DNA from: Helicobacter sp. 11S03491-1
Lineage (GTDB): Bacteria; Campylobacterota; Campylobacteria; Campylobacterales; Helicobacteraceae
Reading direction: 5' to 3'
Assembly: GCF_002272835.1 (NCBI RefSeq)
Contig: NZ_MLAO01000007.1
Span: 1-64,000, forward strand
DNA: 64,000 nt
This document shows positions 1 through 8,900 of the stretch, in pieces (positions within the stretch are counted from its first letter, which is position 1; every line of letters begins with the position of its first letter). The notes beneath the pieces are model-generated. The model ran no database searches and was not told the DNA's origin. It worked only from the letters and a program-made list of their open reading frames with translations. The position numbers and the translations under genes are program-made.

Positions 1-2
1 GG

Positions 3-280
3 AAACATGTCTCTGAAGAAGAATTACGCAACAAACATATCTTTAAACCCAACATGGAAGATATTCTAAAAACACTTTCTGAAATTGAGGAATAAAGAGA
101 GAATATTTCAAAGATTACTCAGAAGTTGGCTTTGAACCTATAGCCACGCAGATCCCATTAAATGCTGTTTCAAAATTTGACTGCCAAGATAATTTTATTG
201 AAGTTTTTGATAAAGATAAAATCGTTAATATTTGGAGTCATTGTAATTCCAATATTCTGGCTGTTGAAGTTTTGGATTAA
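3..280 (+). pseudogene. 3' fragment of an unrecognised gene, frameshifted
   Basis: A plus-strand frame enters from the left edge and stops at 93-95 after encoding an acidic, lysine-rich tail. A second frame, shifted by one, is open from 89 to a TAA at 278-280 without any ATG. It reads like real protein (for example FEPIATQIPLNAV). The simplest reading is one gene with a frameshift near position 90. A third open stretch (about 291-410, ending SDLK) follows in another frame and may be more of the same decayed region. I do not recognise the family. The start lies outside the window. Confidence 0.4.
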
Positions 281-419
281 GTTAATGAAGGGGTTATAGG
301 CTTAAGAGGAAGCTAAAGGGCTTAGAGATTGAGAGAATAGCCATTGATGTTTTTTATTTACTCAAAAAAGAATCTTTGGTATTTGGAGTATTTGTATCGG
401 ATCTAAAATAGAGTAGATA

Positions 420-460
420 TAGAATTAAAAAAGTTTAATTTTAAGCTTAATTTAATTCTA
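420..460. other. inverted repeat in AT-rich spacer
   Basis: Ten-base inverted repeat: TAGAATTAAA at 420-429 and TTTAATTCTA at 451-460, with more AT-rich symmetry in the loop. It lies between the decayed plus-strand fragment and the convergent higA gene. It could be a weak terminator. Nothing else is visible in 411-479. Confidence 0.3.
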
Positions 461-479
461 ATTTTTGCCATATAAAACA

Positions 480-498
480 GAAGTGAGCCCCTCACTTC
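480..498. terminator. hairpin downstream of higA
   Basis: Perfect 8-bp stem GAAGTGAG/CTCACTTC with a 3-base loop, flanked by T-rich sequence on both sides. It lies about 35 bp beyond the higA stop on the minus strand and beyond the decayed plus-strand fragment, so it probably ends transcription in both directions. Confidence 0.6.
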
Positions 499-532
499 GA
501 TTTTAAGCGGCAATTTACAAATTTTATGCTTT

Positions 533-832
533 TTATCTATCCACAAAATCAATTTTTAGTTTTTTGCCGCAAGCTTGAGCGTATTTCATCAGTGTATTTA
601 AGCTGGGGGAACTTGAAGAGCTTTCAAGTCTTGAAATATTGCTTACATAAGTGTTGAGTGCTTTTGCTACATCTTCTTGAGTAAGCTTAGCGTCATTTCT
701 TGCTTGAAGCATTTTAGATTTGATTTCAATGAGGGGTTCAAGAGCTTGATATTCTTTCAAAACCTCTCCTTTTAAATACTTTGCTTTAAGATCATTGATG
801 TTGTAAGTTTGAAGATTTATTTTATTTTTCAT
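533..832 (-). CDS. higA: HigA-type antitoxin, XRE helix-turn-helix
   Basis: A 99-residue protein with a helix-turn-helix of the XRE/Cro class in its C-terminal half: residues about 40-95 include ARNDAKLTQEDVAKALNTYV and the NISRLESS recognition region. Antitoxins of this kind bind and neutralise their HigB partner and repress the shared promoter. The gene follows higB with an 11-bp overlap, giving the toxin-first order typical of higBA. The helix-turn-helix probably binds the perfect palindrome at 1174-1193. Family assignment is firm; partner specificity is inferred from position. Confidence 0.85.
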   Translation of the reverse strand: MKNKINLQTYNINDLKAKYLKGEVLKEYQALEPLIEIKSKMLQARNDAKLTQEDVAKALNTYVSNISRLESSSSSPSLNTLMKYAQACGKKLKIDFVDR

Positions 833-1148
833 TCAAAAGATCCTTTTTTCTTTGTATGCAGATATTTATATCTTTTATAGGTGTTTTTTGAGATTTTTTA
901 ACAAAAGTATGCAAAATTACGATTGAGTTTTTTTCAAAATAACAAAACACGCTTCTAGCAATTCCGCTCTTTGCCTTTAGTCTGATTTCAAACAATCCGT
1001 TATTCAAAGATTTTGTATAAGGCATTCCAAGATTAGCAGAATTTATTCTATCCATCAATTCAATAATTTCAAAAAACTTAGCCACCAAATCAGGATTCAA
1101 ACTCATCGTATCTTTCTCAACATTTTCATTAAAGAAAATTACTTGCAA
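822..1148 (-). CDS. higB: HigB/Gp49-like RelE-superfamily toxin
   Basis: A short basic protein of the phage Gp49-like/HigB family. These toxins are ribosome-associated endoribonucleases. Diagnostic stretches are the helical SLNPDLVAKFFEIIELMD, then LGMPYTKSLNNGLFEIRLKA, and the strand-turn ARSVFCYFEKNSIVILHTFV leading into FVKKSQKTP. The start is uncertain. The frame is open to a TTG at 1172, but that leaves no ribosome binding site and abuts the operator. A TTG at 1148 is preceded by AAAAGGA at a 4-5 base spacing and gives the usual family N-terminus (QVIFFNE), so I chose it. It overlaps higA by 11 bp. Confidence 0.8.
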   Translation of the reverse strand: MQVIFFNENVEKDTMSLNPDLVAKFFEIIELMDRINSANLGMPYTKSLNNGLFEIRLKAKSGIARSVFCYFEKNSIVILHTFVKKSQKTPIKDINICIQRKKDLLNEK

Positions 1149-1173
1149 ACAAATCCTTTTATAGTTTTTCAAA

Positions 1174-1193
1174 TATTATCATTTTTGATAATA
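1174..1193. promoter_or_regulatory. palindromic operator upstream of higBA
   Basis: TATTATCA and TGATAATA form a perfect 8-bp inverted repeat around TTTT, directly upstream of higB. An operator here would let HigA, alone or with HigB, repress its own promoter, as is usual for type II toxin-antitoxin loci. Confidence 0.55.
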
Positions 1194-1212
1194 AAAATCA
1201 AGTGTAATCACC

Positions 1213-1300
1213 CAAATTCCGGCGGGTGTTTATCCAATATATGAGAGAGTCCCATCTTCTTATCTCCCCATACCAAATCAATATCTCATAATCCTTCTTT
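1213..1300 (-). pseudogene. orphan fragment of the PBECR-type module
   Basis: On the minus strand this stretch translates as KEGL, then a stop, then DIDLVWGDKKMGLSHILDKH. This is the module core repeated seven times in the giant gene that ends at 2986. A TGA replaces the glycine codon after KEGL, and no start is available, so it is a dead cassette remnant. It lies between higB and the orphan nuclease-like gene at 1412-1813. The rest of 1194-1411 shows nothing else. Confidence 0.65.
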
Positions 1301-1411
1301 TTAAGTTCCATCATAATACGTTACTTTTTGTAATAAATTTGATTCTTTTTGATATAAACTCTTTAATCAGCTCAGGCGGTATGTGATATTTTGATTGATT
1401 TTGCTTGAATT

Positions 1412-1813
1412 TCATAATTTGACAGCTGCATTTTTAAATTTCATCTTGCGTTTAAAGTTTCTGTCAGAATAAAAGGTTATAATTCTTTCGGCGGGTAAGG
1501 ACAAACGGCTATTCCGTGTTTCCGGTGTAGAAACATCTTTACCCGCATTTCCAACAACTACTCTAAACCTTACCCCCTCTTGATTGTGCCATTCATAAAT
1601 CCTGTTTCCATTCTTATCGATAAAAGGCTCTTGATAGGCTTTGAGATATTCTCTCATAGAGTTCCCCAAATTTAAATATTCTTTTGGTGTGATATACCCT
1701 ATATCTTTTGGGTTGCTATGCCGGGCATTGATATGGGTAGTCCCATACCCTTTGTTTGTTTTTTTGTCTTGCGTGCCTTTTTCTAATCTGATACTCCCTT
1801 CTATAGAGTCCAA
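1412..1813 (-). CDS. orphan BECR-type nuclease-like protein
   Basis: A 133-residue protein that looks like the catalytic end of a larger toxin. It has a G-Y-G-T-x-H-I-x-x-R-H motif near residues 23-32 (GYGTTHINARH), matching in kind the GYGLAHILDKH motif of the repeated modules in the neighbouring giant gene. A basic RFRVVVGN strand and a closing ERIITFYSDRNFKRK segment follow. That pattern fits the barnase/EndoU/colicin E5-D/RelE fold group described for phage-borne polymorphic toxins. No signal peptide or partner is seen. It could be a displaced C-terminal cassette rather than a free gene. Fold assignment is by motif only. Confidence 0.5.
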   Translation of the reverse strand: MDSIEGSIRLEKGTQDKKTNKGYGTTHINARHSNPKDIGYITPKEYLNLGNSMREYLKAYQEPFIDKNGNRIYEWHNQEGVRFRVVVGNAGKDVSTPETRNSRLSLPAERIITFYSDRNFKRKMKFKNAAVKL

Positions 1814-2004
1814 GTCTTTTTTGATGGTTGAATAATTATGAAAAAGCTATAAAATATGATAAGATAAAAAATCTTATTAAAGACATTTGATTACCCTGCG
1901 CTTATCTCACTCTACGCTGCTGCGCCATCGGCTTAATCTCAATTTATGGGGATTATAATTTTTTTTAATCCGATAGCTTTGGCATAAATTAAAAAATAAT
2001 GCTT

Positions 2005-2568
2005 TTAAATTTTATCTTTATTGATATAGCCTAAATTAACAAGTCGCCATTTCATTGCATCATAAGATACTCTAAACCTCGCTGACAATCGTTTGATAAC
2101 TGTTTCAAGACTAATATCTTTAAAATCTTCACTTTTGGATAGTCTTTCAACCTCTTCATCAATAAAAGCAGCCGGCATCAATAATCTTGCTGCAAAATCA
2201 TTAGCTCTTCTTTCTATGGGGCTTACTCCTTTTCTGTATAAAGTATCAAAATTATCTTCTATAGGGTCTTGATATTTCTCAGAGTTTGGCAGAATATCAT
2301 TGACAATATGACCCAACTCGTGTGCTAATGTAAAATTTTGTCTGGCTTCGGATACCCCATCATTTAACCATATTCTGGGAGAATCATTTTCGATTTGGAC
2401 GTAACCATCTAAAAATAATTTATCCCATTCCAGTCTTTCGTCAATGGTTATATTTAATTTATTTCGTATCAAATCTTTAATATCTACGGGTGGTTTTATT
2501 ATGTCAAAATGTTTTAAAATTTCTTCCGGAGCTTTGTTCATAAGTATTTTTAAATTTTCAAGACTCAT
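2005..2568 (-). CDS. ImmA/IrrE family metallopeptidase
   Basis: A 187-residue protein with the zinc-peptidase motif HELGH (in FTLAHELGHIVND, about residue 80) and the downstream glutamate helix ERRANDFAARLLMPA. This pair defines the ImmA/IrrE family. Members cleave repressors or other regulators, often in mobile elements. The C-terminal region (SARFRVSYDAMKWRLVNLG) is the usual helical tail of the family. It starts 2 bp after the stop of the membrane-protein gene 2571-2960, so the two form one transcription unit. No phage-type repressor target is next to it. The substrate is unknown. Confidence 0.85.
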   Translation of the reverse strand: MSLENLKILMNKAPEEILKHFDIIKPPVDIKDLIRNKLNITIDERLEWDKLFLDGYVQIENDSPRIWLNDGVSEARQNFTLAHELGHIVNDILPNSEKYQDPIEDNFDTLYRKGVSPIERRANDFAARLLMPAAFIDEEVERLSKSEDFKDISLETVIKRLSARFRVSYDAMKWRLVNLGYINKDKI

Positions 2569-2570
2569 TT

Positions 2571-2960
2571 TTACTCCTTTTCTTGTAATATCTTTTTTAT
2601 TTTATCATTAGAGTTGTTATTTTCAGCAAATTCTTTATAATTTTGATTTGATTCTCCCAATTCTAATATATTTTCTACTTCTATATTTATAAATTTTGAA
2701 AATTTGCTCTTAAAATCTTCGCTATCAAAAATCAAGTTCATAAAGTCTGCCGAGACTTTTGGATCTTTTAAAGCCTTATCAAGTTTTTTGCTTGCAGTTT
2801 CCACGATTTCCATTTTTATTTTTTTTGACATAGTTCTTTGATAAGAGATACTAATCCATCCAATACCAAATGCCATAATTGCTACTAACACACCGATTAT
2901 GCCAACTACCCAACCTGAAATTTGCGCAAGTGTTGAAATTTCCATACTCAACGTTTCCAT
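2571..2960 (-). CDS. small membrane-anchored protein with helical cytoplasmic tail
   Basis: I do not recognise this gene. From the ATG at 2960 it gives about 129 residues: a hydrophobic segment near residues 12-38 (WVVGIIGVLVAIMAFGIGWI), then a long charged, probably coiled tail rich in K, E and N. The frame is open to 3155, but the upstream part overlaps the giant gene and reads as a shadow of it. ATG 2960 has an AAAAGG ribosome binding site and begins just after the giant gene stops. The ImmA/IrrE gene follows by 2 bp, so this may be its membrane partner or substrate; that is inference. Confidence 0.65.
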   Translation of the reverse strand: METLSMEISTLAQISGWVVGIIGVLVAIMAFGIGWISISYQRTMSKKIKMEIVETASKKLDKALKDPKVSADFMNLIFDSEDFKSKFSKFINIEVENILELGESNQNYKEFAENNNSNDKIKKILQEKE

Positions 2961-2985
2961 ATTCAACCTTTTAAATTTTGAAATG

Positions 2986-5900
2986 TCATAGCAAAGATAA
3001 TTCCAAATCAATTTTTTGGGTTTGTCTTTCTTGATTTTTAACTTCATTTGTGCTAGGATTGGGCTGAAGATTGTTTGCAGATAGATCGGTTCCATTCTGT
3101 GAGGCAACCTCATTACTTGGTCGAGAATCTGAATGGGGCAATCTTGTATCTTCATACGCTGTAATTACCCAATGATTATCCCCTTTGTCTAACCAACCTT
3201 TTGATAAGCCTATCCGATAAGATTTTCCATTATTAAATTTGATACTTTTCACACCCGCATTTTCTACTACCTTTCCCTTCTCCACTATCTCAGGGATAAG
3301 TCCGATATCAAAATCAGGGTGTTTATCAAGGATATGGGCCAGTCCGTATCCTGTGTGTTTGCTTGGATTACTTACCTCTCCCCATACCAAATCAATATCC
3401 CCTAACCCTTCTTTGTAGAATGCTCCCATGACTTGCCCTTCTTTGGTTTGGAGGAGTTTAGTAATCGCTCCTTTCCCGTCATGGTAGTATTCAGGGTAAT
3501 TTGTACCAAACTCTTTCAGGGGTTCATGATTGGGTTTTGGATTCTCTTTGGCTTCTTGAGTGCTTAAGGGTTCTTTGTTACTATAGTCTTCTTTGATTTT
3601 GGGATTTTCTTGGAGTTTAGATTGCTTTTGTTCGTGCGAAATAAACGCGTTAATTTTGTTTCTGAGATCAATGTTTTCTTCAAACTCATTTTTCAAAGAT
3701 GCAATTTGATTTCTAATCATCTTAATAGTGCCAAAATCAAAATAATTGCCTTTGCGTTTCTGCAGTTTTTTGAGTTCGGTTCTTTGAGTCTCTAAAAAAT
3801 AAGGGATAATCCTCAATTTGTCTATATAGTCATAAACAAGGGGTTGATCATGTATTTTTTTAAAAAATTCTTTGACATCATGATCTTGGAGTATTTTCAG
3901 TTTTCTCATATTCGTTTTGATAGAGTTTTGTAATATTGCTTTGTAATCTTTTGTTTGATTTGAGACTGTGTTGTCTGTGGATCGTTTTAATTCGTCTTTA
4001 TATCTGATAAGGTGCTTTTGGTATTTTTCTTTATCGTGTTTTATTGCATTTTGAAGTCTCCGAATGTATTTTGGATAGCCGGTGGCAAAATCTGATTTAA
4101 ACTTTGAGAGACGTTCATAATCAAACTCCTTTTCTTGAAGCGTTTTATAGATATTGTGTATATCAATACCGTATTTTTCCCAAAGTTCAGAAGCTTTTTT
4201 TTGGACTTCTTGGAGTTCTTTGGCAGGGATGGAGAGAATATCTTTTATATCTTTTTGTTTTATTGTTTTTTCAGTGATGGGGGGAGACAGGGATTCTTTA
4301 GGATCAATAGGGAGACTTTGGTTCTTGGCTTTTTCCACCAAAGCAGAGTTTAAAACATTGGGATTCTCATCAAAATAAGCGGGGTATTTTTGCCCCATAA
4401 GGGCGGAGAGTTCTTGAAATTCTTTTACAGATACAAAGAGATCTTTTTTTGCACGATTTAATTCCTCTTCACTCTGTGTAATCAAATAAGCATTCTTTTT
4501 TTTGGCAAAGCTGTAATCACGATAGGTTTTTTCAAGTTTTTGGATATGAGGGAGGTAATTTTTTATTTCTTGTTGTTTATCCAAAATAGTTCCCATATCA
4601 TTGATAAACTCCCTTCCAACAGGGTCATCAAGCAATGCTCTGACTTTTGGATTCCCGGCTAGGGCAGCCATCTTTTTATCTCCAAAATTAGAATACTCTC
4701 CAATATCTTTTAATACCTTATCATCCCATGCATCTCTTTGAAGGACTTCATCCCTGCTGTGTTTGATATTCCCTAAGGCATAAAGGGATTCAAGATTATT
4801 TTTCGTCGTGAATTTTTTATATTTTTTAAAAAAATCTGCTTGACTTTTTAGCTCTGAGGTGGTAGGATTGGATGAAGGATTGTTAAGAGAATAGCTCTCC
4901 TTAACAGAATGTCCATTAGAGTCGATCCCCTTAGTGGAGTCCTTTTTGCTATAACTGCTAATAACCCAATAAGGTGTCTTTTCTCCTTTCCAATCATTTC
5001 TAAGCCCGACAATAGAATTATCCGATACAATATTAGGTCTTTGTTTTTCATCAAGTATAAATCTGCCATTGTTGATAATTCCATCGAGTTTATCCACAAC
5101 TTCGGGGTGAAACTTTACAATCTTTGCGAGTCCGAATCCATCGGATTTAGCACTGCCTTCTTTCCCCCAAACAAGAGTTATATCCCCTATATCAGGGTGG
5201 TAGAATGCTCCCATGACTTGCCCTTCTTTGGTCTGCAAGAGTTTCTCAATCGCTCCTTTCCCGTCATGGTAATACTCAGGGTAATTTGTGCCGAATTCTT
5301 TCAGGGGTTCTTGAATGCTTAAGGGTTCTTTGTTACTATAGTCTTCTTTGATTTTTGCATTCGGATTGGGTTCTTTTTGAGTTTGTTTTGCTTGATTTTT
5401 AACTTCATTTGTGCTAGGATTGGGCTGAAGGTTATCTCGCATACGATGTGCTGAAGTTGCGGGGGTAAGCTGTTCTTGGTGCGGATATGCCGGGGACAGG
5501 TAATCTTTATTATATGCTGTGATGATCCATTTTTTATCTTTACCTTTATAATCCAAAGCAATAGCTATTCTACTATCATCTGTATTTAAAAAGATTCTGT
5601 TTGTTCCCCTATCTACCTTTCCATCATTTATGATTTCAGGGATTTTATCCACAACTTCAGGGTGTTTGCTCAGAATATGAGAGAGTCCCATTTTCTCATC
5701 TCCCCATACCAGGTCAATATCCCCTAACCCTTCTTTGTAGAATGCTCCCATGACTTGCCCTTCTTTGGTTTGGAGGAGTTTAGTAATCGCTCCTTTCCCG
5801 TCATGGTAGTATTCAGGGTAATTTGTGCCGAATTCTTTCAGGGGCTCCTGATTGGGTTTTAGATTCTCTTTGGCTTCTTGAGTGCTTAAGGGTTCTTTGT

Positions 5901-8900
5901 TACTATAGTCTTCTTTGATTTTTGCATTCGGATTGGGTTCTTCTTTAGGTTTAGGGGGCAGATTGGATTTGATTTGGAGTGCTTGGAGTGCTGTTTGTGT
6001 GTCTTGCAAATTTTGCATAATGTTTTTTTTGCTGTTTTCAAACATTGGCAAGCTTTCTTTATAAAATGGGTTATCCTGATTGGCTTTGGCATAATTGATC
6101 CGTTCTTGATTCTTATGCAGGGCGCTTTGCAAATTTTTTATCTCATCTTTGAGATTGAGATAATCCCAAACTTCCTTAGGAGAATGTTCAATAAAATCTC
6201 TGACTTCTTGGCTTTTGACTGCTCTTTCCAAATCTTCATAGTTATATCGGGGAGGTCTTTCGCCTTTTTTAGTTTTAGATTTTTTTCGGATTTCTTGATG
6301 GATTTCTTCAATAAAACTTTTCCAAATATCTTCTGTTTGGTTTTCTGCGTTTTTTTGTATATCAAAAGGATATTTAAGAAATAGCAATAAACCTTCAGGG
6401 TACTTGGAGGCTATTTGTTTATAGGCTTTCATTTTTGGAGGTTCTTTGGAAGGGTGTCCCAAAGTCTTGGACAATTCTATAGTTTTTTGGAGTTCTTCTC
6501 TTAAGAAAGAAATATCGCGTTGGAGTTTTTGTATCCTTTCCTTTTTGGATTGTAAATCCGATGTTCTGTAACTGATGTGATATCTGTCATTTTGTTTTTC
6601 TTTTTCAATATTCTTTTGTATAGCCTGTGCTGCTTCTTGTGTCATTTTGAGTTCGAATTTTTTGGATTCTATGAGGGCGGGAAATTCGTTCAAATTATGT
6701 CTATAACGTAACACAAGGGAGTGTTTATCATCAAGATGACTCAAAAGTTCTTGGAGTTGCGGGTTTGTAATTATGTCTCTATCAGGGAGTCCGGTGTAGA
6801 TATCAGCGGCAGCGGATAAGACGTCTTGAATTTCAAAATCCTTATTTGGAAAAGCAGATTTATATAAGGCAAAACCATTGAGAGTTTTCATCAACTCATC
6901 GTATTGTTCGGGGGTAGAAATAAGAGTAGGGTATTTTGACAGAAGCTCTTCTTGACTTTTTAGCTCTGAGGTGGTAGGATTATGGGGTAAGTTTGAAGGC
7001 AGACTCTCGCTTTCTTTAAAAACATCAGAGGATGCTGACTTGGTGGGTTTCTTACTATCGAATGCGCTTACAATCCAATGATTATCCCCTTTTCCGTCAA
7101 ACCCTTTATTAATGCCTACAATATATTTTTCTGATTCTATGTTATAACCATTATGTCTGTTTATGATATTTCCCTTCTCCACTATCTCAGGGATAAGTCC
7201 GATATCAAAATCAGGGTGTTTATCAAGGATATGGGCCAGTCCGTATCCTGTGTGTTTGCTTGGATTACTTACCTCTCCCCATACCAGGTCAATATCCCCT
7301 AACCCTTCTTTGTAGAATGCTCCCATGACTTGCCCTTCTTTGGTTTGGAGGAGTTTAGTAATCGCTCCTTTCCCGTCATGGTAATACTCAGGGTAATTTG
7401 TGCCGAATTCTTTCAGGGGTTCTTGAGTGCTTAAGGGTTCTTTGTTACTATAGTCTTCTTTGATTTTGGGACTCTCTTGGAGTTGTGCTTTAGTGAGGTT
7501 GGCTTCTTGATCGCGTTGGATTTTGTTTTGAAGGTAGGCAATTTCTTCTTCAAGGAGATCTCCAAGTTCTTTAATTTTCTGATGCTCACCCATTTTTTTA
7601 TAAAACTCAAGATCATCCATAGCACTAAGAAGTTTCAATTTATCGAAGTCAGCTTTTTTAAAGAAGTCTTGGACTTCTTTGTCTTGGATGACTGCAAGGT
7701 CTTTTTTGATCATAGCTTCATTTACTTCATACTCAGCTTTTTCTAATATATCTTTTAATTTCTTTGCTCTGCTTTGGAGAGAGATTCCATCCTCCATGTA
7801 TCCCTTCAAACGCTGTGGGCTAAAATAATCTTTATATTTGTCTTTGAGTTTTTGGTAATCCTTTATCCATGCTTGGAGTGCCGGATTTTCTTTAGCCCTT
7901 GCTTGATTTTTAACTTCATTTGTGCTAGGATTATCGGGAGAAAGATTTTTGGATAGATTGGTTTTGCCCAGCTGTTCTGAAACGTAAGCCTCAGCACCGT
8001 CGAGATACTGCTTAGGGTCTTTCAACTCATAGCTTGTAACTATCCATTGCCTGTCATCACCTTTATATTTTTCATGAATGCCTACTATTTGATTGTCTTT
8101 GAGTATGCCTAAGCGATTATGTTTATCTCTAAAAATCTGTCCGGTTTCTATTACATCATCTATTTTTAAGGCAGTGTCCTTGCCATGTTTATCCAATATA
8201 TGGGATAGCCCCCCTCTTTTATCTCCCCATACCAAATCAATATCCCCTAACCCTTCTTTGTAGAATGCTCCCATGACTTGCCCTTCTTTGGTTTGGAGGA
8301 GTTTAGTAATCGCTCCTTTCCCGTCATGGTAGTATTCAGGGTAATTTGTACCAAACTCTTTGAGGGGTTCATGATTGGGTTTGGCTTCTTGATTGCGTTG
8401 GATTTTGTTTTGAAGGTAGGCAATTTTTTCTTCAATGAGTTCTATGATTTTTTGGTTGTTACCCACTGCTTGATAAAACTCAAGATCATCCATAGCACTA
8501 AGAAGTTTCAATTTATCGAAGTCAGCTTTTTTAAAGAAGTCTTGGACTTCTTTGTCTTGGATGACTGCAAGGTCTTTTCTGATCATAGCTTCACTTCCTT
8601 CAGACTCAGCTTTTTCTAACGCATCTTTTAATTCCTTTGCTCTGCTTTGGAGAGAGATTCCATCCTCCATGTATCCCTTCAAACGCTGTGCGCTAAAATA
8701 ATCTTTATATTTGTCTTTGAGTTTTTGGTAATCCTTTATCCATGCTTGGAGTGCCGGATTTTCTTTAGCCCTTGCTTGATTTTTAACTTCATTTGTGCTA
8801 GGATTCTCAGATAAATCGTTCGCAGAGAGATCGGTTCCACTCTGCGAGGCAACCTCATTACTTGGTCGGACATCAGGATGAGGCGATTTAGTATCTTCAT

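Noticed and set aside
2961-3155. N-terminal extension of the small membrane protein
   Set aside because: This part overlaps the giant gene in another frame and repeats its linker shadow; the ribosome binding site favours ATG 2960.
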